From an uncultured Saprospiraceae bacterium (GTDB lineage: Bacteria > Bacteroidota > Bacteroidia > Chitinophagales > Saprospiraceae), in contig CALHBW010000424.1 of the NCBI GenBank assembly GCA_937930625.1, positions 1-28,068 of the forward strand: a stretch of DNA of 28,068 nt. Direction: 5' to 3'. The notes under the pieces are model-generated. The model made no database searches and was not told the DNA's origin. It saw nothing but the letters and a program-made list of their open reading frames with translations. This document shows, piece by piece, positions 25,155 to 28,068 of this stretch. Both the position numbers and the translations under genes were made by a program. Every line of letters begins with the position of its first letter. The first letter of the stretch is position 1.

Positions 25155-26342
25155 TTATTCAATAATCTCAGTCACCTGACCTGCACCTACGGTGCGTCCA
25201 CCTTCACGAATCGCGAAACGAAGACCTTTTTCCATAGCGATTTTAGTAATCAAGTGTACTTCCAAAGATACATTGTCGCCGGGCATTACCATCTCAACGC
25301 CATCCGGCAATTTGATGTCACCTGTAACGTCAGTTGTACGGAAGTAGAATTGCGGACGGTATCCGTTGAAGAATGGTTTGTGACGACCACCTTCATCCTT
25401 ACCAAGTACATATACCTCACACTTGAACTTTGTGTGTGGATTAACTGAACCCGGTTTGCAGATTACCATACCGCGTTTGATAGCAGTTTTTTCAATACCA
25501 CGAAGCAATAATCCTGCGTTGTCACCGGCTTCACCTCTGTCGAGGATTTTGCGGAACATCTCTACACCTGTGATAACTGATTTGAGTGGCTCGTCCATGA
25601 AGCCGATAATCTCCACAGGATCACCTGTGTTGATGATACCACGCTCAATACGACCTGTAGCTACTGTACCACGACCTGTGATAGAGAATACATCCTCAAT
25701 TGGCATCAAGAATGGCTTGTCAATATCACGCGGAGGAAGTGGAATGTCTTTGTCCACAGCTTCCATGAGTGCTTTGACTTGCTCTACTGCACCTGCATCA
25801 CCTTCAAGAGCTTTGAGTGCTGAACCTGCAATGACGCTGATGTTGTCACCGTCAAATTGATAGCTGCTCAATAGTTCACGAACCTCCATTTCCACGAGTT
25901 CAAGCATTTCTTCGTCATCAACGAGATCTACTTTGTTCATGAAAACAACAATCTGTGGTACACCTACCTGACGTGCAAGTAAGATGTGCTCACGAGTTTG
26001 TGGCATAGGACCGTCGGTAGCCGCACATACGAGGATAGCACCGTCCATTTGAGCAGCACCCGTTACCATGTTTTTGACATAATCGGCGTGACCCGGACAG
26101 TCAACGTGTGCATAGTGACGAGCAGCGGTTTCATATTCTACGTGTGCCGTATTAATGGTGATACCACGCTCTTTTTCTTCAGGAGCAGAGTCAATGCTGT
26201 CGTAATCCATTTTTGCGCTACCTGTCATTTCAGCTAATACTGAAGTAATCGCAGCAGTCAAAGTGGTTTTACCATGGTCAACGTGACCGATAGTACCGAT
26301 ATTTACGTGGGGCTTATCCCTGTTAAAAGTTTCCTTAGCCAT
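25155..26342 (-). CDS. tuf: Elongation factor Tu
   Basis: 395 residues, the normal length. EF-Tu carries aminoacyl-tRNA to the ribosome as a GTP complex. Visible nucleotide-binding motifs are G1 GHVDHGKT at residues 19-26, the switch-I region ERGITINTAHVEYET, G3 DCPGH, and G4 NKVD with SALKALEGD serving near G5. Domain II begins around DIDKPFLMPIEDVFSITGRGTVATGRIERG and domain III ends VGAGQVTEIIE. It sits between tRNA-Thr(GGT) and tRNA-Trp as in many bacteria. The upstream spacer of about 200 bases holds an inverted word array and no recognisable promoter, so transcription probably enters from the tRNA genes. Confidence 0.99.
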   Translation of the reverse strand: MAKETFNRDKPHVNIGTIGHVDHGKTTLTAAITSVLAEMTGSAKMDYDSIDSAPEEKERGITINTAHVEYETAARHYAHVDCPGHADYVKNMVTGAAQMDGAILVCAATDGPMPQTREHILLARQVGVPQIVVFMNKVDLVDDEEMLELVEMEVRELLSSYQFDGDNISVIAGSALKALEGDAGAVEQVKALMEAVDKDIPLPPRDIDKPFLMPIEDVFSITGRGTVATGRIERGIINTGDPVEIIGFMDEPLKSVITGVEMFRKILDRGEAGDNAGLLLRGIEKTAIKRGMVICKPGSVNPHTKFKCEVYVLGKDEGGRHKPFFNGYRPQFYFRTTDVTGDIKLPDGVEMVMPGDNVSLEVHLITKIAMEKGLRFAIREGGRTVGAGQVTEIIE

Positions 26343-26386
26343 CGGTTTGTGAAATTTTTATTGATGTGAAAATTTTATTAAAAAAT

Positions 26387-26534
26387 GATTGCTTTACTGT
26401 TTCATTGTTCGATTGTTTCATTGTTGTATGGTTCGATTGTTTCATTGTTTTTATTTTTTGCACCGCAAAAAATTATTGGAAGTAACAATGAAGCCATATA
26501 ACCATGAAACAATACAGCTATGAAACAATGAAAA
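26387..26534. repeat. Inverted GTTTCATTGTT word array between tRNA-Thr(GGT) and tuf
   Basis: The left arm (26387-26449) has repeated gtttcattgttcgattg; the right arm (26480-26534) has aacaatgaagccat/gaaacaatgaaaac. Between them is a perfect 9-base hairpin, attttttgc-acc-gcaaaaaat (26453-26473). The word is the same as at 20764-20880, upstream of rpoB. Confidence 0.88.
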
Positions 26535-26539
26535 CTTCG

Positions 26540-26611
<72 letters not shown>

Positions 26612-26619
26612 ACAGACGT

Positions 26620-26787
26620 AATGAGTGAATGAGTGAATTTTGAATGAGTGATAGTCAATGAGTGAATGAGTGAATTTTGAATGAGTGAATAATTCAATTG
26701 ATACATTAAAATTATTCACTCATTCACTCATTTAAAAACTCACTCATTGGTGATTTACTCATTCAGTCATTCAAAATTCACTCATTG
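26620..26787. repeat. Double GAATGAGT word array between tRNA-Gly and tRNA-Thr(GGT)
   Basis: Two left-arm units lie at 26620-26653 and 26657-26690; the second is identical to the 34-base units at 2631 and 23755. Inverted units follow at 26714-26748 and 26760-26787. The central part is an AT-rich 20 bases. It runs from 9 bases upstream of tRNA-Thr(GGT) to 8 bases from the tRNA-Gly 3' end. Confidence 0.9.
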
Positions 26788-26794
26788 GTCAAAG

Positions 26795-26867
26795 AGCGGA
26801 AGACGAGACTCGAACCCGCGACATTCAGCTTGGAAGGCTGATGCTCTACCAACTGAGCTACTTCCGC
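26795..26867 (-). tRNA. tRNA-Gly (anticodon TCC)
   Basis: 73 bases on the minus strand. The acceptor stem is gcggaag/cttccgc, the anticodon stem tcagc/gctga with loop ctTCCaa, and the T arm cgggttcgagtctcg. The discriminator is T, usual for tRNA-Gly. CCA is not encoded. Confidence 0.97.
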
Positions 26868-26868
26868 T

Positions 26869-26970
26869 TATTTAAGTTCAAGTGCAAGTTCAAGAATCAA
26901 GTTCAAAAGAGTTTTTGCCTTCGGCAAAAAGTAAATTGAGCTTGTACTTGTTTCTTGAACTTGTACTTTA
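26869..26970. repeat. Inverted AAGTTCAAGT word array with central hairpin, tRNA-Tyr to tRNA-Gly
   Basis: The left arm (26869-26905) includes the 22 bases shared with 14289-14310 by rpoC. The right arm (about 26938-26970) is the inverted form (gcttgtacttgtttcttgaac). At the centre is a perfect 8-base stem, tttttgcc-ttc-ggcaaaaa (26912-26930). Confidence 0.88.
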
Positions 26971-26974
26971 AATA

Positions 26975-27060
26975 TGGTGGGGGTGATAGGATTCGAACCT
27001 ATTCAGTCAAAGACACCAGATTTACAGTCTGGCCCGGCTCTCCAACTCCGGCGCACCCCC
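26975..27060 (-). tRNA. tRNA-Tyr (anticodon GTA), with encoded CCA
   Basis: 86 bases on the minus strand, including CCA at 26975-26977. The acceptor stem is gggggtg/caccccc with discriminator A, and the anticodon stem ccaga/tctgg carries loop ctGTAaa. A long variable arm, expected for bacterial tRNA-Tyr, follows. It is the only one of the five tRNAs here with the CCA end encoded. Confidence 0.96.
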
Positions 27061-27074
27061 GTTGTTAGTGAGTA

Positions 27075-27203
27075 GTTAATTAGTTGAGTGATTAGTATGT
27101 TTTTTTATTTTTCAAATATTAATTGAAAACAAAATTAACTTGTTCGTTATTAATATTTTATAGTATAAAAAATGTGCATACTATGACTCATTAGCCAATT
27201 AAC
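27075..27203. repeat. Inverted GTTAATTAGT-type pair between tRNA-Thr(TGT) and tRNA-Tyr
   Basis: 27075-27099 (gttaattagttgagtgatta...) is the imperfect inverse of 27177-27203 (catactatgactcattagcc...). The intervening 77 bases are very AT-rich and show nothing else recognisable. Confidence 0.65.
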
Positions 27204-27218
27204 AATTTCATTTTATCT

Positions 27219-27249
27219 AAAAAAAAAGTCGAACTTTTTCGACATTTTT
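27219..27249 (-). terminator. Terminator-like hairpin after tRNA-Thr(TGT)
   Basis: A 6-base stem, gtcgaa (27228-27233) with ttcgac (27238-27243), is flanked by A9 on the left and attttt on the right. On the minus strand the stem is followed by nine T, the layout of an intrinsic terminator lying between the first tRNA and the rest of the cluster. The stem is short, so partial read-through is likely. Confidence 0.45.
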
Positions 27250-27252
27250 CTA

Positions 27253-27296
27253 TTTTCATCTATCCTACCGGAATGTCTATGAAAAATAGATGAAAA
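27253..27296. repeat. 11-base inverted repeat next to tRNA-Thr(TGT)
   Basis: ttttcatctat (27253-27263) is the exact complement of atagatgaaaa (27286-27296), with a 22-base loop. It sits 4 bases from the tRNA 3' end and, like the other arrays, reuses the word nearby (atttttctattttcatc; gaaaaatagatgaaaaatg). Confidence 0.6.
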
Positions 27297-27300
27297 ATGG

Positions 27301-27374
27301 AGCCGATGGAGGGATTCGAACCCCCGACCCGCTGATTACAAATCAGCTGCTCTGGCCAACTGAGCTACATCGGC
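27301..27374 (-). tRNA. tRNA-Thr (anticodon TGT)
   Basis: 74 bases on the minus strand. The acceptor stem is gccgatg/catcggc, the anticodon stem gctga/tcagc with loop ttTGTaa, and the T-loop ttcgaat. The discriminator is T and CCA is not encoded. It is the first gene of the tRNA-tuf cluster. Confidence 0.97.
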
Positions 27375-27446
27375 AAAATTTAGTTGTTTTTGTAAGTTTT
27401 TAACCAAATTATCTTCTATAATCTGACCCTTTTTTCAAAGTGCTTG

Positions 27447-27454
27447 CAAATTTA
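27447..27454 (-). promoter_or_regulatory. Probable promoter of the tRNA-tuf-rpl-rpo cluster (-7 box TAAATTTG)
   Basis: Plus-strand CAAATTTA is TAAATTTG on the minus strand, an exact TAnnTTTG, about 70 bases before the first tRNA. The surrounding 12 bases (TTCGTAAATTTG) are identical to the promoter assigned to the small RNA at 5532-5543. The -33 region is T-rich (cgctttTCATTTTC) but lacks a clear TTTG. A second weaker candidate, TAATTTGG, lies nearer the tRNA at about 27404-27411. Confidence 0.45.
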
Positions 27455-27665
27455 CGAACTTTTCTGAAAATGAAAAGCGTTTGATTCACTTTTTTTCATT
27501 TTTTTTCAACTTTTTTTCTTTCTGTGGTCAATATCCCCGATTCGTTGATTTGTGATTTGTTTTATAAGCCATATAATTATTATGTCGTATGCTTGAAATT
27601 CCAAAAAATATCTCAAAGAATTGAGTTAGATTGGAATTTGGTTTTTTATGTTCTTTTGAATGTTG

Positions 27666-27813
27666 GGTGGTGTTCGATTAAAGTATGGAATAGTCGGCAG
27701 ACGAAGGATTTTATAAAAATTGGTGGTTTTATCACTCAGATACGTTCTATTTACAACTGAATTCGTCTGACGACACCAGAATTTACTCAACCATACTTTA
27801 GTCGAACACTACC
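27666..27813. mobile_element. MITE-like 148-base element with 23-base terminal inverted repeats
   Basis: 27666-27688 and the complement of 27791-27813 agree at 21 of 23 positions (ggtGgtgttcgaTtaaagtatgg against ggtAgtgttcgaCtaaagtatgg). A second, subterminal pair is 27694-27705 with 27762-27773 (tcggcagacgaa, 11 of 12). No transposase is inside, and a clean target-site duplication was not found. This fits a non-autonomous miniature element or the two joined ends of a deleted insertion sequence. The 78-codon frame that crosses it (27524-27760) is not convincing as a gene. Confidence 0.6.
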
Positions 27814-27942
27814 AAAATTGTAGGACGCGAGTGAACGCGAGGTGTTTCTATTTTATTGGTTTTTAAATTTTTAAACAATAAAAAAAACGAAAATATATTG
27901 TACACGTATTACAAGCACTCTTATAACTCAATGTCTTCGCCA

Positions 27943-28068
27943 AATTGAGAATTGAGAATGTATAATTGATAACTAATTTTATTTTATAATTTGTAATTAT
28001 TTAATTTTAAGTTTTTTATGAAATAAAAAATAAATAAATTATCAACTCTCAATTATCAATTTTCAATT
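27943..28068. repeat. Inverted AATTGAGAATTG word array at the right edge
   Basis: 27943-27972 (aattgagaattgagaatgta...) is the imperfect inverse of 28039-28068 (...ctcaattatcaattttcaatt). The middle 66 bases are almost pure A+T. The element may continue beyond the window. No gene was seen from 27814 to here. Confidence 0.75.

Noticed and set aside
27524..27760. 78-codon plus-strand frame
   Set aside because: No recognisable motif, composition like the surrounding AT-rich DNA, and it runs into a MITE-like inverted-repeat element. No promoter or start context supports it.

Overview
The window looks like a chromosome segment of a Bacteroidota (Bacteroidetes) bacterium, probably near the Saprospiria; the genus cannot be fixed from sequence alone. 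Reasons: a SusC-like TonB-dependent receptor, three secreted proteins ending in type IX secretion (Por) sorting tails, promoter-like boxes of the TAnnTTTG type, no obvious Shine-Dalgarno sites, and RpoB/RpoC/EF-Tu sequences of Bacteroidetes type.

Left part (1-9885, plus strand): the 3' part of a TonB-dependent receptor cut by the window edge, then three large exported proteins: a double-HKD phospholipase D-like protein, a right-handed beta-helix protein and a beta-propeller-like protein. All three carry C-terminal sorting domains and are separated by good intrinsic terminators. The 490-base gap at 5053-5545 holds a strong promoter, a run of ten C residues and, on the minus strand, what looks like a complete small RNA gene with its own promoter and terminator.

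Right part (9977-27374, minus strand): the universal translation/transcription cluster. In transcription order it is tRNA-Thr(TGT), tRNA-Tyr, tRNA-Gly(TCC), tRNA-Thr(GGT), tuf, tRNA-Trp, secE, nusG, rplK, rplA, rplJ, rplL, rpoB, then an unexpected three-gene cassette, then rpoC. The cassette (14388-16842) encodes a secreted transglutaminase-like protein, a secreted protein with an RHS-core-like segment and a variable C-terminal domain that may be a cysteine-peptidase-like fold, and a small lipoprotein. It splits the normally contiguous rpoB-rpoC pair.

The most unusual signal is in the spacers. Almost every gap longer than about 70 bases in the core operon, plus several outside it, is filled by arrays of a degenerate 7-12-base 'word' followed by the same word inverted, so the spacer can fold into a long imperfect hairpin. 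Different spacers use different words, and several words recur at distant loci, including an identical 34-base unit at 2631, 23755 and 26657. The arrays abut start codons, stop codons and tRNA ends but do not enter genes, apart from a possible misannotated upstream start of rpoC. The window ends (27375-28068) with a probable operon promoter, a MITE-like 148-base inverted-repeat element and one more word array cut by the edge.
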